DNA from: Hypsibius dujardini
Lineage: Eukaryota; Tardigrada; Eutardigrada; Parachela; Hypsibiidae
Direction of reading: 5' to 3'
Assembly (NCBI GenBank): GCA_001579985.1
Contig: LRSR01004454.1
Span: 23,463-87,462 of the forward strand
Length of the DNA: 64,000 nt
Position numbers and translations under genes: made by a program. This document shows, in pieces, positions 13,281 to 23,129 of the stretch. Each line of letters begins with the position of its first letter. Positions within the stretch are counted from its first letter, which is position 1. The notes under the pieces were generated by a model. The model saw nothing but the letters and a program-made list of their open reading frames with translations. It was not told the DNA's origin and made no database searches.

Positions 13281-14506
13281 ATGCGTTTTTACCTCATGCT
13301 CAGCAGTGTGTGTCTCATCCTCAGCTCGTTCGGTACGTAATTATGCTACGTATGCCTTTTGAGGCGAGCACTGGGACAATTCCTCCCCCGCCCCCACACA
13401 ATTGGGGCTTAGGCTACAAGTCCCCTTCCCCCCTCCCTTTTGACTATATTTGGTCTTATGAGTGCTAACCAATTTTCCTTCGAGTGATTATAACAAACTT
13501 GATATTTTCGGAAGGTCCATCTCTTCCTCAGTCTCCAGATGTAAAACCCCGACGTTTAGACATCGGTCAAGTAAATGGTGTGATCAAAACTGAAAGGGTG
13601 AAGAAAAAGAAGGACGTTTTGTTTCTTTCACTTAACACTCGTGTGGGCAGGGTCCAATATTTTAACGTTTCAATTTTTTTCTGGAAAGGAAACTTAAAGG
13701 ATTCTAAAAAACCAATCTTCAATTTATCAATTGAGGGAATAACGGTCAACATCGAAAAAATCGAAAATGGGAGGGGACAAGAAGGGAGAAAGGACGGGGA
13801 TCTGTAGTCTAAGTTATCAATTGGGCTTGCGAGGGGCGGGACTAGGAGGTTAAATATAAATAAGTGCTTTAGTAGAACTATTCTTGGTTAAATTTTGTAA
13901 CTAAAAGACTGACCTTGCTTGCCCCTTTTGCCCAACCATAAAACATTCCGCTCGTTTTTCATAATTTTGAATTGACCCTTTCCTTCCCAAAATTGTACAG
14001 CTTGCACAACTTTTCCGATTTTTCCTTAACCACAATATTTTTAATTTAACATTGTCTCCCCCTCCAGCCAACCAACCGACATAAGGTTCTTCTGTAGCCT
14101 TTTATCCTAGCGTTTTTGAATAAAACTGCCATGGAGGAGCGAACACAAAAACATGCTTTTAATCCGAATTTCTTTTTTGGTAGACCTCGTTTGTCGCTGC
14201 TCCGCGAACGATGAGGAAGTTGTCGCACCGGGTACGCACCTGCCGTTGTTGGCGCAAGTTTTCGTGGTCTACAACAAGGGGCATCGATCACGGTTCCCGG
14301 TCACGAGCCCATATGATGGAGACAACTCGCCTGGCAAGTCTTCTCAACAGCAACCCCTTAATTTTGGCAGGCAGCAGCAGCAGCAGATAGGCGGAGGACC
14401 CAGTCTCGGGGCATCGCAGAGCGAATGGAACCCCGCTCGCCAGTACAAGCCGTCCTGGTACCTCGGCAAGCGATCTGTGTCCCACACGCTGCTATCCCGA
14501 CAATAG
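13281..14506 (+). CDS. Secreted neuropeptide-precursor-like protein, 124 aa
   Basis: Two exons, 13281-13332 and 14184-14506, joined by a GTACGT...GGTAG intron in phase 1, give 124 codons ending in TAG. Exon 1 encodes almost exactly a signal peptide (MRFYLMLSSVCLILSSF), so the product should enter the secretory pathway. The mature part is hydrophilic, with a run of five Gln and Gly/Ser-rich linkers. Near the C-terminus NPAR is followed by QYKPSWYL and then Gly-Lys-Arg, the classic site for dibasic cleavage and C-terminal amidation. Cleavage at the single Arg would release QYKPSWYL-amide, possibly with pyroglutamate. A second GR site follows QQQPLNF. I do not recognise the peptide family. The architecture supports a neuropeptide or peptide hormone precursor, which is an inference. 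The intron carries an inverted-repeat element. Confidence 0.65.
13408..13833. mobile_element. Small inverted-repeat element, family A, copy 1 (intronic)
   Basis: The left end reads GGCTTAGGCTACAAGTCCCC at about 13406-13425. The right end is a degraded complement of it, with a short match to the inner part (GGGGATCTGTAGTCTAAG near 13796-13813). The interior resembles the element at 17305-17708, for example the string AAAACCCCGACGTTTAGACAT against AAAACCCCAAGATTTGGACAT. There is no coding capacity, so this is best described as a MITE-like non-autonomous element in the intron of the peptide-precursor gene. Confidence 0.6.
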
Positions 14507-15376
14507 AACCGCCTCCACTGTTTGCGCCGTAAAAATCATACAGTTTTTTTGCACCTTTTAAGCCAACGATTACGCATATGATTCTTCTTATCTGTGGACT
14601 GTAATATTTATATTATGCATATATATTATTTTATAAGCAACATTAGAGTAATAAGCATGAGCATAGGGACTTTGCTAAAGAGTTGACGTACCTACATGTA
14701 TGACAAAAATAAATTATTTAATTACTTGTAGGAGGAAATGATTCGTGAAGGAATCATAATGCAATACGGCAGTGAACTTTTCGTGAACTTTCCACACAGA
14801 TGGATGGCAGTATAGTAACTATAGTCGTCAAATCGATTAAGGTATACGACTCGAAAGGTCAATTTAAGAGGAGGAACACACACAGTCCTTTATGCAAGTA
14901 TGTAAGACTAATTTTCCGACTCGATTAACCTTCTTTCTTCTCCAAATGGCAGATGAAGCGGAGGTCACTTTGCTACGTAGACACATATATCTGTGTATGG
15001 GTCTTGGGGTGAACCGCTCGGCAGAATTAGCAGCTCAAAAACATACAGTCAGATATGTTCATACACAGAACTTTTGAATACGATAAATACTAAGGGTGTT
15101 CAAAACTGGTTTATTTTGAGCGTTTATTTCGCTATTTCAAACCCGCTAATCTCCCTGGTTTTGCACGCCCTTGCAACGGGGATACGAGGACACGCCCCCT
15201 AGCTTACCTGTGGCTCTTTCTCCTGTGCTAATCTTAACTCACATGGACCACTCACAAAACGGATGCACACGAAAAATAACCAAGCAGCTCCTTTTGGCGG
15301 TGATCTTCAAAACCAGAGAGATTAGCGAGTTTGAAATAGCGAAATAAGCGAGCTTTGAATGCACGTAATCCCGTGC
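14507..15376. other. Convergent 3' spacer
   Basis: This lies between the 3' ends of the forward peptide-precursor gene and the reverse four-helix membrane-protein gene. An AATAAA at about 14708-14713 could be the poly(A) signal of the forward gene, 200 bases after its stop. An inverted pair is visible: TTATTTCGCTATTTCAAACCCGCTAATCTC near 15125-15154 and its approximate complement near 15318-15350 bracket about 190 bases. I see no gene. Confidence 0.45.
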
Positions 15377-16761
15377 TCAATGCACCTGCCGGACGGGCGG
15401 CAGCTCTTCCTGCCCGTTCCTCACGCGCTTCCATGCCAGTACGAAGGTCCCACAAAAGAGTCCACCGTTGATGAAGGCCAACCCTCCCGCCACCAGCTTC
15501 TTCACCAGCAGTTCCACGATCACCACCTGCAACGCCGGCGAAATGCCGTGCCGTCCCGCCGTCCCGACCTGCAATATTGCGAAATATACTGGATAAAGTC
15601 AACCAGCAGTAACATAGAACATTTTAGTACACGTAATTTAATTATTGATCGGGACAAATAGTTGAAATAAACAATCAGTTCAATCGTTGTACTGTTTCGA
15701 AAACATTGTCTTCAACAATTGGCCACTGCACGCACGCACGTACGCCGTGTGAGTAAACAAATATAAACATATATGTTTATAACCTTGATAAGTAACATTA
15801 AAAGGCTTTGCGATGCCTTGATTGTTGAAGAGGCTGAAATATTGAACTCACACAGCTAACTTTTCATGCTAAATTCAGTTAAACGAGTGACTAACTGATT
15901 AAACTACAAATGAAGTTCGGAAACATCAAGTTATCATTGGTGTAGTCAAATTTTTTACTGATTAATTTTGATTAATTCTGTTTGCAGTTCTTATTGTGAC
16001 TGCAATATGTTTTTACCAATCGAAAGAAGCAAACAAAAATTTTAAAAAAATCAAACAATTAATGGAAGATTAATTTACTGTATTTTCCTTACGGTCATAA
16101 CTACTTTCATGATGAAGTGTCAAATAGCTTTCTTTTGACTTTACAATTCTCAAAAGAATCCTTTGAAAGAGTCATATAGTTTTAAACTATGTTAAAATTA
16201 TTGAAATAAATGAATAAATACCCAATAGCTTTCTCTGGACAATTTAAAGTACAATTGTTTATTAAATGGTTGTAAAGTTTTAAACTCTTTCAAAACACAG
16301 TTTTTATCTTTTTACACAGTTCTTATCTTTAGCTATTTTTTTGTTTCCAACCCAACCTGTGTGAAGGTCCCATCGCTGGAGCGTTCCGACAGCGCCACGG
16401 AGAGCTTATACCGCCACAATCCAGCGACCAGCAGTTCGGTCAGCGCCGCCGCGCCAATCATCACCGCCAACGCTAAGTTCCTCACCGCGTCCCGCCAGCT
16501 AGATGGCGCTGTTCCCGTCGTCAGCAGTGTATGCAATAAAATACCAATGGCCGCCGCGTGGGCCGCCAAGAAGAAGGTATCCCCTGTGAGAAAGGCTTCC
16601 AGCGTGCCCAATGAGAGAGTCTGTTTGGTGGTGGTGATGCTGCCGGGCTGATCGAACTTAGTCAGCGCCACCAGCGTCAACGCACCCACCGCCAAGATCA
16701 ACTGGAGGATGGTGAGACCGAGGACGGCACTCGCACTGTTCACTTTCATCATGTCTGTCAA
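15377..16761 (-). CDS. Four-helix membrane protein, 198 aa, unknown family
   Basis: Two exons on the minus strand, 16761-16357 (135 codons) and 15568-15377 (63 codons plus TGA), join in phase 0 through CAG|GTTGGG and TTGCAG|GTC. The protein has four strongly hydrophobic stretches: about residues 13-34, 60-82 and 97-118 in exon 1, and a long stretch from about 148 to 184 in exon 2. A conserved-looking basic tail (WKRVRNGQEELPPVRQ) follows. There is no cleavable-type signal peptide before the first helix. The high Ala/Leu/Thr content and the GC-rich codons stand out from the AT-rich flanks, which supports a real coding gene. I do not recognise the family. The tetraspan layout resembles many small plasma-membrane or junction proteins, but no diagnostic motif is visible. 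Confidence 0.7.
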
Positions 16762-18997
16762 AAAATGTATACCGGGTTCGGCAATGATTTCGCTGAACAG
16801 GACCTCCGAGGTGCCCTTTTCATAAAAGCTCTTTAGGAACCCTTTTTAGGGTTCTTTATAACAGCTTTTTTATAACGATTTTTATGATTTTTAGCTCTAT
16901 CTCCGTCTGTGTCTATACTATGTCAAAAATTTCTTTTTTATTAGAAAAAACGTTTAGCTGTTGGTCATTTATTCCAGCTATGTCAGATAAATTTATGTCA
17001 CGTAGATATTTAAATCGACCCATTAACGTCCATGTTAAGGTATTTGCTACAGCAAGCAATATGCTGCTGCTTAACTAACAACCGTGAATACGTACGAATA
17101 TTTCCAAAGCAGGTATAATCTCACGACGTCGGGTTCGCCGACTGCGAATATTATGGCCAAAAATAGGGTCCTAATAGCGGTACTTTTTCATTGGGATTGA
17201 GAAGGGATTTACTATTGGAATGGGTCTTAAGTTGAATATATGCCGGAACCTCATCATAATCGGTAGGTGATGCCAGGGTTCTTACAAGAGTCCTTACCAG
17301 GAGGCTTAGCCTACAAGTCCCCTCCCCTTTCCTCCCCCCTCTTTTTGTCCCCTGTTGCTTTTACGAGTATTGACCCAGGTCCCTTCAGAGTCATCATAAC
17401 AAATTTGATGATTTTGGAAAGCTCAATTGTTTCTTAATCTTTTAGCGTAAAAACCCCAAGATTTGGACATTGGTGGAAAAAATGGTGTGGCCATAACCAT
17501 GAGAGTGAAAATAAAAGTGCGCGTTTTGGTTTTTCTCTTCGCACTCGTTCGGGCAATGTCCAATATTAAGGGTTTGAACTGTCTTGTGTTGAGCAAACAG
17601 TAAGGATTCTAAAAACATTAATCCACATTTTATCGAGGTAGAGGACATTGGTCATTACCGGAAAAAAAACAAGAGAGAAAAAAAGGGGGGACTTGTAGCC
17701 TAAGCCGAACCAAGAACCCTCATGGTATGGCCAGGGGGTGGGCAAGGATTCAAGTGCATTTTTTTTCAAAATTAAACCAAACATTGGACATTTTATCCCG
17801 ATAACTTTGAAATTTGTGGTTTGTGAGAGTCTGATCTGATCTGATCTGATCTCCACACCCCGCGGAATGCAAAACATTTTTAAATACTTGAGTTTTTTAT
17901 GAAATTTGTGTTTTGATGGAGTCCAATATACGCATCCTTTTAGTAACGGCAGATGAAAGGTAAAAAACAATCGCTAATGGTCCAATGGTTCAATTTTGCT
18001 GAAAAAAAAGGAATTTTTCGAATTTTTCGAATTTTTGAAATACCAGAAAGCCCTTAAAAATTGGACGCCCAATCCTCACAAGTTTTAGAATAATCAGAAA
18101 AAATGCCTAATTTTTTAAATTAGTTTTGAGAAAAAATTCATCTTGCTTCGACTTATAAGCATCCTAAACGAGCCCCTGAGGCTAGTTACCCTTATGACGA
18201 AACTGACCACCCTGTGATCCAAGCAAACTTTTGGAAGCTAAGAACATCTACTTTTGAGAATAATTGAGTACTTTCTATTCTGCGCTCATCTACTGCTGCT
18301 AGGGCTCTCTGTAAAGCCAGTCCAGAAATTAATGCCGAACCCGGTAAACGTATACGGTATGTTGAATACACACGCACACACACGCCTTGGGACTCCAGGG
18401 AAATAAGCGCCCACTCTCCGCGGGGCAATAATAAATACTGCAAATCCAATCAGTTGAAGAATACGAAATTCGGTTAGGATTCTGACGACATGTAGTAGGG
18501 GAAGGAAAGTCGATGAATCGTTACGTGCTGCGATCGATCCAATTGTGCGTTTGTTACATGGTTGTAATCAGCAGAAGGGTATGCGGAAAAGTTTCTTTAT
18601 TGTTCCAAACGACATGGAGCGATAGATACATAGGTGTTGAAGGGGAAACCGGCGGTAATTACAACCCCAGGTGTGAGGTTAAACGATTTACACAAATTAG
18701 AATTGAAACAATGCAGGGTACCTCGATATAGGCACACATACATAGTACTCGAGGGACTTGCAATGCAATGGCGTGCCAACACGCGCGGGTTGAGAAGGAA
18801 AACTTCCGGGAATGACATGACATGTGGAGGAAGAGGATTGGATGTGTGGATGACGCGGGGATTCCTTAAAAATACCAGCTGCTGCTGCGTGTACGTAGAC
18901 CTCGAAACAAACGGGGCGTGGTACAACATGGTCTGCTTGTGTTTCCCTACCGTACATGTGGAATCGCAGTTGCCGCGATAATTCCTGATGAATCCGA
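16762..18997. other. Intergenic stretch with one inverted-repeat element
   Basis: This is largely AT-rich sequence with no supported gene. It contains the family-A element at 17305-17708 and a short GATCT tandem (CTGATCTGATCTGATCTGAT near 17831-17850). An imperfect AATTTTTCGAATTTTTCGAA repeat lies near 18011-18035. The part just upstream of 16761 should hold the promoter of the four-helix protein. I see no clear TATA box there. Confidence 0.4.
17305..17708. mobile_element. Small inverted-repeat element, family A, copy 2
   Basis: The ends are inverted copies: GGCTTAGCCTACAAGTCCCC at the left (from about 17307) and GGGGGACTTGTAGCCTAAGC at the right (ending near 17706). The ~400-bp interior is non-coding and related to the element at 13408-13833. 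The arms are better preserved here. A related half-repeat (GTTCTTACAAGAGTCCTTACC, near 17278, and GAACCCTCATGGTA, near 17715) sits just outside, which may mean it inserted into, or fused with, a family-B-like element. Confidence 0.65.
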
Positions 18998-19198
18998 TTA
19001 TTCGGCCATCCCCGAGTACGCGGGCTTTTTTAAATTTTTCATCAGCTCGATGTACGGATCGATGCTGTGATCCAACAACCAAGTCGAGAAATCTACTCCT
19101 CCCCGGGCAGCACCAGGGATCTTTGTTATGGCAAGTGTTACAATTATTATTATAGTGAACAAAGACGGTACACAATACCGTACAGTATTGTGTAACAT
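18998..19198 (-). CDS. Possible small secreted peptide, 66 aa
   Basis: A single open frame from ATG at 19198 to TAA at 18998. The N-terminus has a hydrophobic core (LFTIIIIVTLAIT) typical of a signal peptide or anchor. A ~40-residue hydrophilic part follows, containing STWLLDHSIDPYIELMKNL. No homologue is recognised, and no splice partner or clear promoter is seen. It is listed because composition and signal-like start fit a small secreted protein; an open frame of this length can also occur by chance. Confidence 0.25.
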   Translation of the reverse strand: MLHNTVRYCVPSLFTIIIIVTLAITKIPGAARGGVDFSTWLLDHSIDPYIELMKNLKKPAYSGMAE

Positions 19199-19430
19199 GC
19201 AGACATTATTAAGTCACAGACAGTATATTACAGGTAAAACCAGCATTTGCAGGTAGCCCAAGGCTGAATACTCATGGTCACCTAAAATGATGTCAACGAC
19301 GCGCTAATCGAACAATGCTATTACTTGAGCATGAGCTCTTAATTACGAACGGAGTCTACAAAAATAACCTTGCAACAACCTTGTTACTATCCCCCCATCT
19401 CATCTCATCTTCTAGCGGAGGAAAAATGAA

Positions 19431-21893
19431 TCAGCATAAACTGGTTACATCCGTGCCGTTCCTCAGGTACCAGGTCTCTTGGCAGCATGCGGGGACACAT
19501 TTGGCGTTGGGGAAGTTGAGGCACTCGGAATAGCGGTGACACAGTCCAGGGGTGATGCACGCCTCGGTGCACGGACGGACGGGATGCTGCCTCTGAATGG
19601 GGATTGCTGCCGTAATGTGGGAATTTGCTCAGTCTGCAAGCTTGGCTGACCTATTTGGAAATTATTCCGATAAAAAACGACAAAAATATTACCAGAATTT
19701 ATATTAGTTTTCCCCCGAAAGCTCCAGATCACTTCAACTCTTCTCCGGTAGTTCTTTCCATACCTCTCACAAATCACGTTGTAGAAGTAATCACATACGA
19801 GCAGGACCTGATTAAATGCCTGTCGAAATGAGAGAAAAAATAATTTAAAATATAATCCATTTTATGTAGACGCATTGTCGGCGAAATTGATGACGATTTA
19901 TGAGAATTATAAACGCTGGGATGCTTATGGTTGTGTTGGGGCACAGATGGCTGTATTCGGTCCCGTTGACATCACAATATCGGAAGATTTGACACCTGAT
20001 GAGAGAAACACAACATACGTACCGTACCATACATTATACATTAGAGAGTTCTTGCAAACGGTATAGGGCGCGGCATAGCGGTACAGTATAGAAAACTGTA
20101 CAGTGCTGCGTTTTAGATCCACCGTATATTATGATTGCAGTGAAGCACAGTGTATGCAGTCATAATATACGGGTGGGTCTAAAAAGCAGCACCAAAAGAT
20201 CGAGACAGCACAGTACAGTTTTCTATACTGTACCGCTATACCGTGCCTTACACCGTTTGCAAGAACTCTATTATCGTAATATTAAATCATACAAATTCAT
20301 TCCATCTTATCGTACAGTATTATACTTAAATTTATCTGTTTCCGGCAGATTTAATTCTAAAGCTTTTCAACGTTAATTATAAATAATTTTGCAAGAATTA
20401 ATTTTTTATATTATTATATTTATATATATTATTATATTATTACATTTGATCAACATTTTTATTTTATGTTTTAGTGTCCCAACCATATGGCCGGTCACAC
20501 TTTCACTTTTTTTAAATTAATCGTGTTTTTGGGAGACTGAAAATGTTCTCAGTGGGACATTTTAACATTGTAGCCGGGGTTGGGGTAACCTCGATAACTT
20601 TTGCTAGTTTGAGTGAAAGTAAAAAAATTAGAATCGAGTAAAAAATTGAGTCATCTAATGATAACAAGTAAGACAAGATTGTTCCGCGAATGACCTCAAA
20701 AAACTGTATGCGCCGAAAGTATTGCCGTACTCGGTAGAACACAGGGTCCACCAAGAGCATTTACTTAACTTTCAGGGATTACGCTAGAAACGGCGTGTAC
20801 TGGTTTCAATGTTGATAATTAACAAAAATGTGCTGGATTGAGTTCCGGTCATGTTGCAAACCAATAGATCATGAACACTTTTGATGGGGAGCTTCTGAGG
20901 TTCGCCCAATGAAAAACGTCATTTCTGATGACTATTTAGATTGATTGTTGATTGAATTGACATGAGGTTTTGCTATTTAATCAACCGAGAAAGCAAAAGC
21001 CAACCCAAGAAGCAAGCAAAAGTAGTGTATAAGTAGAAATATGAGCTTGCTTCTTTTGGTGAAAGCCGGATGTAAACGTGAGAGTCGTCCTATTAAGTCA
21101 TTTCAAAACTTATATGGGACAACTAACTGGTTGGGCGGCAAATATTATTTAAAAAGTTGATGATTTCGTCAAGAAGCGAAGACACATAAAGTAGTGGAAT
21201 CCTTTGATATGTAAACAATATGTACTAAGCAATTTTCCGTGAAATATGATCGCAAAATATATATCCTTGAAGAGAACGGCCAGCTTTTGGCCGAACTTGG
21301 CGGGCTCAAAACCACCAACTTTCTAAAAAAGGCGCCGAGGCTAATAATTTTCATTGAAATTTTTATTCCTTAAATTTATATGAAAGTCAAATCACCTCAA
21401 CATCTACTTTTGAAAGAATGTAAGGCTTTTGAGCAAGGGTAAAATTAGAGACCCATTCAAAGTTTAATAAATGTTTGTGGTGGACTCTGTAGTACTCGAA
21501 CCTGACGGAGTTATTTTACCGGTTGTCGACATCCGCGTAGTACCCGGTCAGCTGGACATCCCAGCAGCTGAAGTTACTCACGTCGGTTGTGTGTGCCAAA
21601 GTTATATAATCAGTACCAGGGACAGCATTGCTCACTTTCAACTCCACCTGGGACGCACTCAAGGACTCTCCGCCTCGTAGAAAGTCCAGGTACTGTTGCT
21701 GTCCAGCCACGACGACGTCATTGTCAGTAGGAGTCCGTTCGAAGAGCGCCTGGTTCAGGATCGCCTACTCCGCGTCGGCTTTCTCGCGAGCCGTCGTGAT
21801 CTTGAAAGCTCCGACCAATAACTCATCCTTTTTGTGGATTATAGCCAAGACCTCCACGACCAACAGACAGGCTAGCGTAAATCGTAAAACCAT
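19431..21893 (-). pseudogene. Broken chitin-binding type-2 secreted protein (tandem copy A)
   Basis: Parts matching the two intact paralogues lie at 21893-21520, 19995-19929, 19819-19764 and 19650-19431 on the minus strand. They cover a signal peptide, the ChtBD2 domain and the C-terminal Cys-rich domain. Damage seen: an in-frame TAG at 21765-21767 in the pre-domain segment; a TGA at 19629-19631 where both paralogues have Trp in AEWANSH; and a donor after NTT that reads ATAAGC where the paralogues have GT. The intron after the signal peptide is absent here. The remaining six-cysteine pattern is intact and most splice sites still work, so inactivation looks fairly recent. A 51-base intron could in principle remove the TAG, but it would also delete conserved codons. 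Confidence 0.75.
20042..20272. mobile_element. Large hairpin element, ~230 bp, in intron of copy A
   Basis: The left arm from about 20042 (AGAGTTCTTGCAAACGGT...) and the right arm ending near 20270 (...CCGTTTGCAAGAACTCT) are inverted copies. The match continues inward through TAGCGGTACAGTATAGAAAA and TATATTATGA almost to the centre, giving arms of ~110 bases with few mismatches. There is no coding capacity. This is best described as a fold-back MITE. It lies inside the intron before the second half of the chitin-binding domain of the broken gene copy. Confidence 0.8.
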
Positions 21894-23129
21894 AGCAATT
21901 TTCAATGAAAGAACTCTCTCCGTATAGGATCGTTATGCAAACTGACTAATTATTTACTACGACGAGAGAGATCAAAGAACCACAATAACTATCACGACCT
22001 CCAGTACTGCTGCGACGGTATCGACTGAACTATTGCATAGTAATGGCCGCGGTAATTTCCACTAATTCGAAGAGTCGAACTGTGCAATTTAATTTCTATA
22101 AATTCAGTTTAAATCTACTGTGACTATCTCTGTGTGGGAGTGGAGCGAAATTTCCTCCGTTATGTTCGCTAGAATTTACACACTTGTTTTTGGGCTTTGG
22201 AGATTAATGCGCATCTTATCGCGTCTTGTCAGCCCGATTGAGAGCCGCCGTACGACAAAAAGAACAATTCAAAATCGAGAATCTTAAATATGGGCAGATT
22301 TGTGGCAGACAAAAAACCGCCTAACATAGAACAAAGTCTGACGTTATATCTTCCTGCACTAGAGAATCAGCTGTACATGATCGGCATGATGTCGTGCACG
22401 ACAAGTGCTTAAACCACCACTGACATTTTTATGATTAATCGTGGTACAAAAGTGGGGTATATAAAGTGTACTGTACAATGTATATCTAGTACGAGTATAA
22501 TTAACTCTGGACGAACACAGTAAACGATTGTTCGCGTAACTAGCCATTATTATTATCTTATTTGTTAACTTGGAACATTATTCAAGTGTCGAAATCAAAA
22601 TCACTTCAAAATAATTTTTAATTAGACTTACTTAAGGGATGAATGTAAAAAATGATTTCGCCGGTAAAGTCAGACAACGTTTTTTGATGATATTGTAAAG
22701 TTGAAAAACACAGGAAGATTCCATTTTCACTGTATCTTCCAGCTGAGTCTCTTTAAGACTTTGAAAAGTTCAGCTTAGGATAAATAAAAGTAAAACGCTG
22801 AGCAGAAATTCTATAAGCTACAGTACCTTCATTTTTAAATTTATTTTATTGGGGAAAAGGGGGTGACCACAGTAAGAAGGGGTGACAAAGGGCTGACAAC
22901 AGTGAAGGGGGTGTATAATAGTACCCTAAAACATATTATACATTACGAATGTATTGAAATATTTAAATGCCCACGCATCTAGATTTGTGTTACAGACAAA
23001 TGACAGATACACACCTACTCCTTTTTTATTCATATAATTTTGAGTCGCTTATCATGGTTGGAAGTATCTGAAGAATTCTTGCGACAAATAAATCCAAAAT
23101 ATTTGTCACGTCAAAAGGTTCTATTAGGA
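21894..23129. other. Spacer between chitin-binding copies A and B
   Basis: This should contain the former promoter of copy A and the 3' UTR of copy B. A near-palindromic TATA string (GGGGTATATAAAGTG) lies at about 22455-22470. It could serve either strand but is far (~560 bases) from the copy A start. I see no gene here. Confidence 0.35.

Noticed and set aside
19922-19930. U12-type AT-AC intron explaining the ATAAGC donor in copy A
   Set aside because: A U12 donor would need ATATCCTT, and both paralogues use GT at this site, so a GT to AT mutation is simpler.
21765-21816. A 51-base intron removing the TAG in chitin-binding copy A
   Set aside because: It would remove codons (KADAE) that align with both paralogues (KAAVE and KAAIE), and the TGA and the dead donor elsewhere still break the gene.
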